A stretch of DNA of 64,000 nucleotides, from the NCBI GenBank assembly GCA_002634385.1, contig NSJL01000004.1, positions 124,001 to 188,000 on the forward strand. Direction: 5' to 3'. Both the position numbers and the translations under genes were made by a program. The DNA is from Nitrospira sp. Its GTDB lineage: Bacteria > Nitrospirota > Thermodesulfovibrionia > Thermodesulfovibrionales > Dissulfurispiraceae. The notes beneath the pieces are model-generated. The model worked only from the letters and a program-made list of their open reading frames with translations, had not been told where the DNA came from and did not search any database. Every line of letters begins with the position of its first letter. Position 1 is the first letter of the stretch. Positions 44,372 through 53,200 of the stretch are shown here, one piece after another.

Positions 44372-45736
44372 ATGGGCAAAAGTCGTTTTATTGCAATGAT
44401 CGTTGCTCTTACCGTAGCCGGAGTGTTCCTTGGGGGGGCTATGGTATGGGCGGCGGAAATGCCACAGAAACCGAAGATTGCACCGCCGTGCAAGCAATGT
44501 CACAAACCGGACGAGAATATTCTCCGCGGGACTTTCACCAGTGTCTCGAACAAGGCGAATACCATCCAGGTGCAGGTCGGCCCGGCCACATGGCTGGTGA
44601 CCTACGATGATGACACGAAGCTCGTAGGGGCGGACAAGTGGAGCAAGATCCCCAAGGAAAAGGAAATCGGGGTCGCCATTACCCAGAAAGAGGGTGCCCT
44701 CTATGCAGCCAGTGTTACCCTGAAGCCTCCTGCAAAGATCCCGGAAAGCCAGTTGATAAAAGTCGACGAGGTGGCGAAGCTGGCGGCCCTGGAACCTGAG
44801 AGGGGCAATTTCGTGCTTGTGGATTCCCGTCCTGCGGCCCGCTATGTGGAAGGGCACATTCCCGGTGCCATCAATCTCTATGATGCCGAGTTCGACAAAC
44901 TGAAGGACAGGCTGCCGAAAGAGAAGGATAAACTTGTTGTCTTCTACTGCGCCGGACCTACCTGAAGGCTGAGTCCATCCTCTGCCAGGAAGGCGGAGCA
45001 GGAAGGATACAAAAACGTCAAGGTTTTCGTCGACGGTATGCCTGCATGGAAGAGCGGCGGCAACATTGTCCTGTCTTCCGTGGGGTATCTCAAGGAAACC
45101 ATGGATAAGGATATTCCCACCGTCCTCATCGACGTACGGCCAGCGGACGAGGCGAAGAGGGCACATATTCCGAAAGCGGTCTCGATTCCCGCAAAGGACA
45201 TCCTGCAGGCAAAGAATGCCTTCCCCAACGACAAGTCCGCTCCCATTGTGCTGTATGCAAATGACACCAAGACTGCGGCTGAGGTGTTCAAGACGGTACG
45301 GGGATGGGGCTACCCCAATACCACGGTGCTTGAAGGCGGCGTCGATGCCTGGAAGAAGGTAGGTGGCCTCGTAGTAAATGCCGGCATGACCTCGAAGATC
45401 GTCTATGTGCCGAAACTGAGGCCGGGCGAGATCTCTATCGAGGAGTTCAAAAGAGTTGCCGAGACCCTTCCTCCCGATACGCTCGTCCTCGATGTGAGAG
45501 ATGAGGATGAGGCGATGCAGGGTATGCTCAAAGGTGCGCTGAATATTCCTGCGGGGGATCTCAGGGAGAAGCTGAAAGAAGTTCCGAAGGACAAGGAGAT
45601 TATCGCCCACTGCGTCACCGGCGTCAGGGGGGAGATGGCGTATCACCTCCTCAAGGAGGCGGGGTACAAAGCCCGCTTCCTGAATGCGACCATTAAAATC
45701 GACAAGGACGGGAAGTACAGCATCACCAAGGAGTAG
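44372..45736 (+). CDS. Secreted triple-rhodanese protein with c-type heme motif, putative selenoprotein (Sec198, TGA at 44963-44965)
   Basis: Signal peptide (residues 1-28, 'VALTVAGVFLGGAMVWAAEM'); one CxxCH heme site at 40-44 (PPCKQCHKPDENI) leading a small domain; rhodanese 1 (about 125-230) with 'VLVDSRPAARYVEGHIPGAI' and loop VVFYCAGPT, catalytic Cys193, followed by TGA. The same frame continues as RLSPSSARKAEQEGYKNVKV and FVDGMPAWK, the second half of the domain, then rhodanese 2 (Ala296 in place of the catalytic Cys, so inactive) and rhodanese 3 (Cys414 in IIAHCVTGVRGEMAY), ending at TAG 45736. Read through, the product is 454 residues. Family members have FYCGGPTCxLSP, so TGA sits on the second loop Cys. 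A SECIS-like hairpin lies 21 nt after the TGA. Conventional calling would split it into 44372-44965 and 45038-45736. Periplasmic sulfur, selenium or arsenic redox role is inference. Confidence 0.88.
44980..44998 (+). promoter_or_regulatory. Candidate SECIS hairpin of the triple rhodanese
   Basis: 7-bp stem CTCTGCC / GGCGGAG (one G-U pair) with loop AGGAA, the loop starting 21 nt after TGA with G as second base, meeting bacterial SECIS spacing and loop rules. Confidence 0.7.
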
Positions 45737-45754
45737 GAGACAGAGCCCGTGATA

Positions 45755-45789
45755 AAAACCCTGCGGTAATTTACTGCAGGGTTTTCTTT
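45755..45789 (+). terminator. Intrinsic terminator after the triple rhodanese
   Basis: 10-bp stem AAAACCCTGC / GCAGGGTTTT with an 11-nt loop and a T-rich tail (TTTTCTTTT); also suits the convergent PEBP gene. Confidence 0.9.
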
Positions 45790-45808
45790 TGGAAAGGTCA
45801 GCCGGCTG

Positions 45809-46342
45809 CTACTTTCTCCGGTAGAGTCCGATTATCTGAGTCCGGGCGATGATATGTCCCTGCATCATCTTTTCGATATCGGACTTTGTCGCATTCGGGT
45901 TCGCCTGGAGCGGCGTATCGAGCGCATAGAGCTTGAAGAAATAGCGGTGTGCTCCCGAGGGAGGGCACGGACCTCCGTAGCCATGCTGTTTGAAGTCGTT
46001 CACTCCCTGTCCCGCCCCCTTCGGCACGGAATTCTCCCGTATTTCCCGCGTATGCGGGTCTATGTTCCACATAACCCAGTGCACCCATGTGCCTGCAGGT
46101 GCGTCCGGATCATCGACGATAAGAACCATGGATTTCGCCTCCGGGGGGACATTTTCGATGACAAGAGGCGGATTGCTGTTTTCTCCGTCGCAGGTGTACT
46201 TCGAAGGGATGTACCCGATATCCTGAAACACTGGGCTGGACAATGTCAGTCCGTTCATTCTCGTACCCTCCTTGCCGATGGCGGCTGCCGCACTGAGGAG
46301 GGCAAAGGCCGCCACGGCGCAGTATGCTGCTTTTGTGAGCAT
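45809..46342 (-). CDS. Exported YbhB/YbcL-family (PEBP-like) protein
   Basis: 177 residues from ATG 46342. Signal peptide ('AYCAVAAFALLSAAAAIGKE'), then the bacterial phosphatidylethanolamine-binding-protein fold: IPSKYTCDGENSNPPLVIEN, MVLIVDDPDAPAGTWVHWVM, 'YGGPCPPSGAHRYFFKLYAL' and HIIARTQIIGLYRR. These are small ligand-binding proteins of unclear function. Convergent with the triple-rhodanese gene and sharing its bidirectional terminator. Confidence 0.93.
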   Translation of the reverse strand: MLTKAAYCAVAAFALLSAAAAIGKEGTRMNGLTLSSPVFQDIGYIPSKYTCDGENSNPPLVIENVPPEAKSMVLIVDDPDAPAGTWVHWVMWNIDPHTREIRENSVPKGAGQGVNDFKQHGYGGPCPPSGAHRYFFKLYALDTPLQANPNATKSDIEKMMQGHIIARTQIIGLYRRK

Positions 46343-46420
46343 CTGTTTCCCTCTTTTTCCCGTACGCTTCACCGGCACCACCCTTATCCTAATGATATGA
46401 TAGCAAGGCAGCGGATTAAG

Positions 46421-47641
46421 TCAATAACGGCAGGCTCTCCGGTCGGCACCGGGACTACTTGGAGATGCCTTTTTCTGCTCCCTTACGGTGCCTCCGAAGA
46501 CAAGCGTGGTGAGCGCCAGGACTACTGCGGCTCCCCTGAACCCCGCTCCGAACCCGAATTGTGAAGCGATGAGGCCTGAAACCAGGGGGCCTGCCGTATG
46601 CCCGATATCCATAATGGTGCCGAGTAAGCCCATAGCGGAACCCCTGCTTTCTCTTTCGCTCAGATCGGCAATGAGGGCGGAGGTGGCCGAAGTGACGAGG
46701 GAGAGGCTCAGGCCGAAGAGAATACTGAGGGCCAGCAGGGGGACAAAGGAAGTGAAGAGGGGAAGGCTCCCGATACAAAGGGCGCCGAGGATCCCTCCCG
46801 ACAGGATCTGCGGCTTTCTCCCGTGCCTGTCGGAGAACCTGCCCATGACCGGCTTCGTCAATGCCAGGGTGATCACCTGTGCTGAAAGGAGCACACCGGT
46901 TTCGTATGCGGCGAGGCCGCGAGTAACGGAATAAAGGGGGAGAAATGTTTCGAAGGTGCCGTAGGCGAAAAGGAGGGATGCCTCGGCGGTACTGGTCAGG
47001 ATGATTCCCCTATGGGAGACGACCGCAAGGAAAGATCTGCCCGTCTCCTTCCACCCTTGGGCTTTTCTGCTCCCCTTCGTCAGGGGAGGTATCCTCAGGG
47101 AGAGGAGCAGCATCACGGCTCCGGCGGCACCGCATGCCAGATACACCGCCATATATCCTGTTCCGGGCTGGAGAACGAACAGGCCGAGTATACTTCCCCC
47201 GACAAGAGGTGCCATGAATCTCCCCAGAAGGGTAGCCGTGGAGAACCACCCTATCTTCTCCCCCCTCTCCCGGTGGAAGAGGTCGGAAACCGCGGCCATG
47301 GCGACGGGGATGAAGACGGCGGTGGCAAGGCCGTGGTAGAGTCTGACCGCCGCAAGGTGCCATAGTCCCGTAACGAAAGTATACAGGAGGGGTGCGGAGG
47401 CGAATACTGCTGCGGAGGCGAGGAGCATCCGTCTCCTCCCCCACCGGTCCGAGAGAAGGCCGGCGGGCATGCTCACGGCGATGCCGGCGAGGGCCGATAC
47501 CGCCGCGATCATTCCCACTTCCGCCGGGGTTGCGCCGAGATGGGCGGCGAAAAGCGGCAGTACGGGGCTCTTGGAAAGGGTGGAGCTGAAGACGGCAAAG
47601 AGGCCCGTTATGCAGAGAATGAGAAAGGGACTGAGTTTCAC
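46421..47641 (-). CDS. Major facilitator superfamily transporter (1)
   Basis: 406 residues, 12 predicted helices. MFS signatures GLLSDRWGRRRMLL after TM2 and GRFSDRHGRKPQIL in the second half. Drug/metabolite-efflux-like (DHA1 group). Its start overlaps the stop of the HD-domain gene by 4 bp. Closely similar in layout to the MFS gene at 48248-49456 ('ALSKSPVLPLFAAHLGATP'-like openings in both), suggesting an in-cluster duplication. Substrate unknown. Confidence 0.9.
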   Translation of the reverse strand: MKLSPFLILCITGLFAVFSSTLSKSPVLPLFAAHLGATPAEVGMIAAVSALAGIAVSMPAGLLSDRWGRRRMLLASAAVFASAPLLYTFVTGLWHLAAVRLYHGLATAVFIPVAMAAVSDLFHRERGEKIGWFSTATLLGRFMAPLVGGSILGLFVLQPGTGYMAVYLACGAAGAVMLLLSLRIPPLTKGSRKAQGWKETGRSFLAVVSHRGIILTSTAEASLLFAYGTFETFLPLYSVTRGLAAYETGVLLSAQVITLALTKPVMGRFSDRHGRKPQILSGGILGALCIGSLPLFTSFVPLLALSILFGLSLSLVTSATSALIADLSERESRGSAMGLLGTIMDIGHTAGPLVSGLIASQFGFGAGFRGAAVVLALTTLVFGGTVREQKKASPSSPGADRRACRY

Positions 47642-48231
47642 TTTGCCCAGGCCGCATCCCGGGACTTGTCCTCTTCCTCCCCGCGGCGAATCAAACCTTG
47701 TATTTCGCGGTGGTAGCCAAGGTAACGATCAAGGGTCTTTTCGTCTTTCCCATATTTCGGGATGTTTCTGAGGATTTCTTCGAACTTCCGCTCCGCTTCC
47801 CGTTCGTCGCTGCCCAAACTGACGATGCCATCGGTGATGATGTCCACGAGCCTGTCCGCGTAAATGACGATCCTTTCCTCCAGGCTCTTCAGTCGGTAAT
47901 CCTCTGCCGGGAGGCCCAGCTCACGCGCCTCCTCTTTGGTGAGTCCGCCCCGTATATGCTTCTCCATGATGTCGGTAATTTCCTTCGGAAGGCCCAGACT
48001 CCTCCCCATTTCCGCTCCGATCCTCCCGTGCTCGATGGCATGGGTCCTGGCCTTGCCCAGGTCATGGAGCAGGGCGCCCCTGCCCACGAGCTCCCTGTTG
48101 ACGTCCGCCCCCGTCCTCTCCGCAATCTCCAGGGCCTTTTCCCCCACCTTGACGCAATGGGCGATATCCTCCTCCGAAACCCCTGCCTTTCGGAGCAGTT
48201 CCACATCTTCATAATGTCGTGCAGTACGCAT
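47638..48231 (-). CDS. HD-domain phosphohydrolase
   Basis: 197 residues from ATG 48231 (GAGGCGGAT upstream). HD-type metal motif: 'HCVKVGEKALEIAERTG', GALLHDLGKARTHAIEHG (H...HD), 'KHIRGGLTKEEARELGLPAE' and IVIYADRLVDI (final Asp). The pattern resembles the small HD proteins with uncharacterised nucleotide or phosphomonoester substrates (TIGR00295-like). Sandwiched between two MFS genes in one transcription unit, so it may process a compound they carry. Confidence 0.87.
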   Translation of the reverse strand: MRTARHYEDVELLRKAGVSEEDIAHCVKVGEKALEIAERTGADVNRELVGRGALLHDLGKARTHAIEHGRIGAEMGRSLGLPKEITDIMEKHIRGGLTKEEARELGLPAEDYRLKSLEERIVIYADRLVDIITDGIVSLGSDEREAERKFEEILRNIPKYGKDEKTLDRYLGYHREIQGLIRRGEEEDKSRDAAWAK

Positions 48232-48247
48232 ATCCGCCTCCTCTGCA

Positions 48248-49456
48248 TTATTGAATAGTCTCTGTTCTGACCGTTGCTGCAAAGGCCGGTACGGAGAGTA
48301 CCAGCAATGCGGACATGAGCCAGAATGAGGGTGCATACCCGAACCGCGCAATGAGAAGGCCCGCAAGTATGGGGCCCGATGCGTGTCCGATGTCGAAGAT
48401 CGTGCCGAAGGTCCCCATGGCTGTCCCGAAGTGTCTTGCCTTGCAAATATCCGCTATCAGGGCGGCGGAGGATGAGGTGACGAAAGCCTCCCCGAGACCG
48501 AACACCATTGCGGCGAGGGAAAGGAGATAGAAATCCCTCAGGAGCGGGATGGAACCGAAGGCTGCGGCACACAGAAGCATTCCGATCACAATCAGGGGTT
48601 TTCTCCCGTACCTGTCGGAGGTCCTTCCCATGATGGGCTTCGCAACGATGGTCACCACCACCTGTATCCCCCAGAGGAGACCGGCCTGGAATTCGTTAAG
48701 ACCGGCTACGGTCACCGCATATACGGGCAGAAAGGCTTCCAGCGCACCCACGGTCATGTTCTGCAGACCTTCCATATTCGAGGTGATCAGCACTCTGCGG
48801 TCGCTCACCACCTCCCGTATTCCCGAGGCAAACTTTTTGTACATCTCCGGGAGAGATCTCCTCCCTTCCGGTCTCTCCTCGCGCCCGAGCACCTTCAGCG
48901 CGATAAGGAGTGAAGCGGTACCCGCCAAACCGCTAATAAAGTACACTGTCCGGAATTCGGCGAGGGAGGGGCCGCCCGATGCCGCGCTGTAGAGGACAAA
49001 TCCGCCCAGCGGTGCGCCGAGGAGATTCCCTATGATCGTGACGGAGGAGAACCAGGAGAGCATTTCCCCCTTCCTGATCCCCGATGCGAGCTCCGCCACC
49101 ACTGCCATGGCGACCGGGCCGTAGATGGCGGTGGCGAATCCGTGGAGGAACCGGATGGCGATCAGTACATAGTAGTCCTTTACCAGGAGATAGGTGAAAG
49201 GCATGAAGGCGAACACCACGAGTCCGATGAGCAGGGTCTTCTTTCTGCCGATGACATCGGAGAGCGCTCCCGAGGGGAGCTTGAAAAAGATCCCCGTCAC
49301 CGTGGAGATGCCCACGGCGAGTCCTACGGCCTCCGGTCCCGCTCCGAGATAGAGAGCGAAGAGGGGGAGCACCGGGCTCCTCGCGAGGGCATAGGACAGC
49401 CGTGCGAAGAAGCCTATGGTGCAGAGGGCGGTAAAGGGACTGAGAAGCTCTTTCAT
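48248..49456 (-). CDS. Major facilitator superfamily transporter (2)
   Basis: 402 residues, 12 helices, with GALSDVIGRKKTLLIGLVVF and GRTSDRYGRKPLIVIGMLLC as the two MFS loop motifs and LARSPVLPLFALYLGAGPEA near the N-terminus. It lies 7 bp after the DUF2148 gene and 16 bp before the HD gene. Probably a paralogue of the other MFS gene. Substrate unknown. Confidence 0.9.
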   Translation of the reverse strand: MKELLSPFTALCTIGFFARLSYALARSPVLPLFALYLGAGPEAVGLAVGISTVTGIFFKLPSGALSDVIGRKKTLLIGLVVFAFMPFTYLLVKDYYVLIAIRFLHGFATAIYGPVAMAVVAELASGIRKGEMLSWFSSVTIIGNLLGAPLGGFVLYSAASGGPSLAEFRTVYFISGLAGTASLLIALKVLGREERPEGRRSLPEMYKKFASGIREVVSDRRVLITSNMEGLQNMTVGALEAFLPVYAVTVAGLNEFQAGLLWGIQVVVTIVAKPIMGRTSDRYGRKPLIVIGMLLCAAAFGSIPLLRDFYLLSLAAMVFGLGEAFVTSSSAALIADICKARHFGTAMGTFGTIFDIGHASGPILAGLLIARFGYAPSFWLMSALLVLSVPAFAATVRTETIQ

Positions 49457-49463
49457 AAAAACC

Positions 49464-50018
49464 TCAGTGTTTAACAGGGGTTTGCCTGTCGAAATAGATG
49501 CTCTTCCCCGAAACGCTCACCGGGATGCCCATCACCACTTCCGCCTTGATATACCCCAGTGCTCTCGCCGCCGCGCCGACCCGTTGCTGCACCCTGTTGT
49601 CCACGTTGAGCAGGCTTGCCGTTTTTGCGGCGGAAGACAGTGCGACCCCTATATCCATCATTCTCATCACGCAGTGGGGACCCGTATATCCCATATCCTT
49701 CTCCTGTATCTGCCTGTTTTTCGAGAATTCCGAGCAGGTGGGGTATCCGCATCCGCCGCAGTCGTAGCCAGCCGTTACCGGCTTTGCGAGCCCCACCAGA
49801 AGGAGAGCCTGGGAGTTCTCGATGTTCGATGCATCCCTCATCCAGTATGCCTCATTGGTGCTTCGGGGCGCATACTCTTTCATCGCTTCCGCAATCTTTT
49901 TCAGATCGTCTTCTTTAGTTAGTACGATAATTTCGAGAAAGTCCTTTCCTCCCGCTTTCGGCGCGGTCCGTGCCGATGCCGCCATCAATTTGACCGCCAT
50001 TTCCGCTACTTCTTTCAT
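49464..50018 (-). CDS. DUF2148 ferredoxin-domain protein
   Basis: 184 residues from ATG 50018. DUF2148 proteins carry a Cys cluster: here GYDCGGCGYPTCSEFSKN near the middle, with a further Cys at 'YTGPHCVMRMMDIGVALSSA', consistent with one 4Fe-4S cluster. Opening 'EVAEMAVKLMAASARTAPKA' is typical. Anaerobe-associated, function unknown, perhaps electron transfer. An upstream in-frame ATG (50111) lies within the MITE end and yields non-conserved sequence, so I reject it. Confidence 0.88.
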   Translation of the reverse strand: MKEVAEMAVKLMAASARTAPKAGGKDFLEIIVLTKEDDLKKIAEAMKEYAPRSTNEAYWMRDASNIENSQALLLVGLAKPVTAGYDCGGCGYPTCSEFSKNRQIQEKDMGYTGPHCVMRMMDIGVALSSAAKTASLLNVDNRVQQRVGAAARALGYIKAEVVMGIPVSVSGKSIYFDRQTPVKH

Positions 50019-50095
50019 TTTGTCCCTCGCTTTGAGAGTATTGGTGATGCCTGTGCCTCCATCAAGGACGGAAGCGATCCTCTCCGTCGTTTCCC

Positions 50096-50276
50096 TAGGG
50101 TGTGTTTGCACACTGTCTTCGTAGCGAGACCGAGCGAAGAGTTCCTGGGCAAGGCGTCACGGGTACAGCTCCCGGAGGCGTAGCAGCGCTCCGTTGAGGA
50201 CGATGTGCCCGGGACAACGAAGCTCCGGGGACTCTGCAGCCGGTCGCAGCAGAAGAGAGTGTGCAAACACACCCTA
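50096..50276 (-). mobile_element. MITE copy B (177 bp, TA-flanked), inserted at the end of the PEP-synthase-like gene
   Basis: Element at 50098-50274 with TA at 50096-50097 and 50275-50276. Inverted orientation relative to copy A at 9865. The terminal repeats (GGGTGTGTTTGCACACT and complement) are exact here. The last codon of the 50274-53456 gene is completed by the element: its TAG stop consists of the flanking TA plus the first G of the element. The rest of the interval to 50019 holds only the DUF2148 leader. Confidence 0.88.
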
Positions 50277-53200
50277 GAATTCGATAACCTCTTTGCGCTC
50301 CCCTGTTGTAACGGTGAATTCGTCAAAGTACGTCGTCGAGTCGGCCTTGGTCCACAAGCCGATGAAGCCTTTTACCGCCTTTTCGGCGGCATGCTCGATC
50401 AGCAGTTGCCCGTTGAGATACCCCTTGATCCTCCTCTCCCTGATTTTCACCGTAAGGTGATGCCATATTCCTGATGCTATTGACTGCTGTGCGCTTGCCC
50501 TTTGCACCCTGTTATTGTTTTTGTATTCAAAGAGGATGATATTGTTCTCGAGGGCATTGATCCTGAGGACGAAATAATTGCCGGCATCCTGTATCCCGAA
50601 GGCGATGCCTCCGGCCCTGTCGATATGTCCGCCGACAGGCTTTACCTTTACACTGATTGACCCCTCTTCGATCTCGATGTACTTGGCGATCGCAAGGGGG
50701 AAATAATAATAAGCCTCTATGGTGTCAAGGAAGTCCTGGAGCGCCTGTCCCACAAGCTTTCCCATTAGCCCCGCCACTCCCGCCGAAAGAGTGAATCCCG
50801 ACCGGGAACCGTCCTGGATGCAGTAGACGTGGTCATCCTCGCTGGCGACTTTCCAGTATCCGCCGTGGGTATAGAAGCCCGTTAGTTGGTTTTCCCGTTT
50901 TCCGGAAAGGAAGTCATATTCCTCGCTGAAAAAAGAATTGGTGAGGACTTCTATATCGTGCTGATCGGAAAGGGACATGTCCAGGAGACGGGAGGATGCC
51001 AGCAATCTCCCCAGAAGGTCGAGTTTCTCTTCCATGCTTTTCCTGTTGTATCCGACAAGGGACCCTTCCATCAGGTCGCCTTTTTCGGAAACCAGGAAGC
51101 CGAGCTTCCTGAGAACGCTCCCGAGGAAATAGATTCTCAGCAGCTTGCCGTAATAGTTGCCCGCACCGCCTGAAAACTGCAGGGAGAGGTAGTTCTGGTT
51201 GCTGTCGTCGCTGCAGAGGGCATCTATTGTGGCAAAATGATAGCCGAACTTTGCGCTCAGGTTCATATACTCCCGGGAGATGATCGCGTAGCTTACGCCG
51301 CCGGGAGGCTCCCCGAACTCGGAGGTGGCGCTCGCGGCAAACAGGGTCATGATGTTCTTCGCATCGAAATTGACGGTCCCCTCCCAGTTGATCCCGGGAT
51401 GGGTGAACCCTTTCCACAGGGCCTTCAGGGGGATCGATTCGATGTCGTCCGGGGTAACAACGGTGCAGGTGGTCAGCCCGCTCCTGAGCCCTCCGCCCAA
51501 TTCTATCAAATGAAAGACAAGCGGCAGGGCGGCGGTGAGGCGTACCGACCGTACCTCTTCTGCTTCTTCGGTAAGGTCGAACATTTCTTGCATTGCCCGT
51601 TCATGAGTGAACCGGATGATATCGTGCACGGTTTTGCATCCTTCCGGCGCAAAGCAGGGATGAGACGGATCGGTGAGGTTCAGCGGAGAAATCCTGTCGA
51701 GTATGCGGCCCATCCTGCGGTGGACAGGGCTTTCGAAAAGGGGCCTTTTGACCGCCCTGCTTTCCTTTGCCAGCTCTTCCACGGCCCCCCGGTATACGAT
51801 TGCATCGGAGGCCGCCAGGGTTACCACTTCCCCCTCGGGTAAGAGAGAGGTGGCGTTTCCCGTCTCCACGATGGCAGGTATTCCGAACTCGCGTGCAACG
51901 GAAGCAAGATGGCTGGTGACGCTGCCCTGGTCGGTGATGATCCCCCTGATCCTTCCCGCGAGGCGAGCATAGTCGGGCGAGGCCGTTTTCGCCACAAGGA
52001 TGCAGTTTCCCGGAACGTCGTTCATATCGGTTCCCTCCAGTATGATAAAAAGGTGTCCGGTGGCGATTCCGGGAGACGCCGTTTTGCCGGCAGAGAGAAG
52101 GACGGGGTGGTCCGGCAGAGCAGCCGGCTTCGTATTTCCCGCATTTTCATGCGGAGGGGCTTCCGGAAGGCTCAGGGGCCTGGATTGGAGGAGAAACAGG
52201 GAGCCTTCCTTATCGAGAGCCCATTCTACATCCTGGGGACCCCCGAAAGAATCCTCGAGGAGGAGACCGTAATGGGCAAGTGTCGTGACGGAGGCGTCGT
52301 CCAATGAGGGGAGGTCCTTTTCCGGAGACTGCACTTTTTCCCGCTTTGTGCCGCCTTCCGGCGTCATGACGAGCCGGTATTCTTTCCTGCGTATCTCCTT
52401 CCCGATAATCGCTTTCGTATTCTTATCGACAACGAAAGAGTCGGGGGAGGTGCTTCCGTCGACAAGAGACTCCCCCAGTCCCCATAGGGAGTTGATCTCG
52501 ATCATACCGGACGTGCCGGATTTCGTATACATTACTCCGCTCGATCGCGGGTCGATCATGGCCACGGCCGCAACACACATGGGGGTCTCTTTGTCGTCCA
52601 GTCCGTACTGGAGCCGGTACGAGACAGCCCGAGCAGAGTACTTGCCGGCCACCACTTCCTTATAGGCCCGAAGAATATCCCCGGCGGTGACGTTCAGCAC
52701 GGTTGTGTACTGGCCCGCAAAGGTCGCCTCGGTATCCTCCCCTACGGCGCTGCTCCTCATGGCAACGGGAATGCCCGTACCGGATCTCCGCTCCAGGGAG
52801 GCGTAGGCGTCGAGGATCGCCCTCTCCAACGATTCCGGCACAGGGGCATTCATAATCAGCCGTTGTATTTCGGTGCTTGCCTCTTCGGCATACCCGGATG
52901 TTTCCCGCGCGTTCCTGCAGAAGACCCTCTCTACGGCTTCCCAAAGGTGGTTTTCCTCCATGAATCGTTCGAAAGCGTACGCGGTAACGGCAAAACCGTC
53001 GGGAGCGGGCAGGTGCAGCTCGTTCCTGATGAATGCCAGGTTGGTCGCCTTTGCCCCGACGAGTTTCCGTGCCGAAGGGGTGACCTGTCCGAAGGGGAGC
53101 GCCAGGATCCTTTCTCCAGGCTCGTACACAGGACTGATATCTCCGGAAACGGCATGGTCGATTTCGCTCAGGGTATCTCTGAGCCGGGGAAACTCCCTGC

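Noticed and set aside
45038-45736. Separate rhodanese gene starting at ATG 45038
   Set aside because: This start lies inside a rhodanese domain, with no ribosome site, and is in frame with the upstream gene; read as the second part of one selenoprotein.
50018-50111. Upstream ATG extending the DUF2148 protein
   Set aside because: The ATG is inside the MITE end; the first conserved residues begin at 50018.
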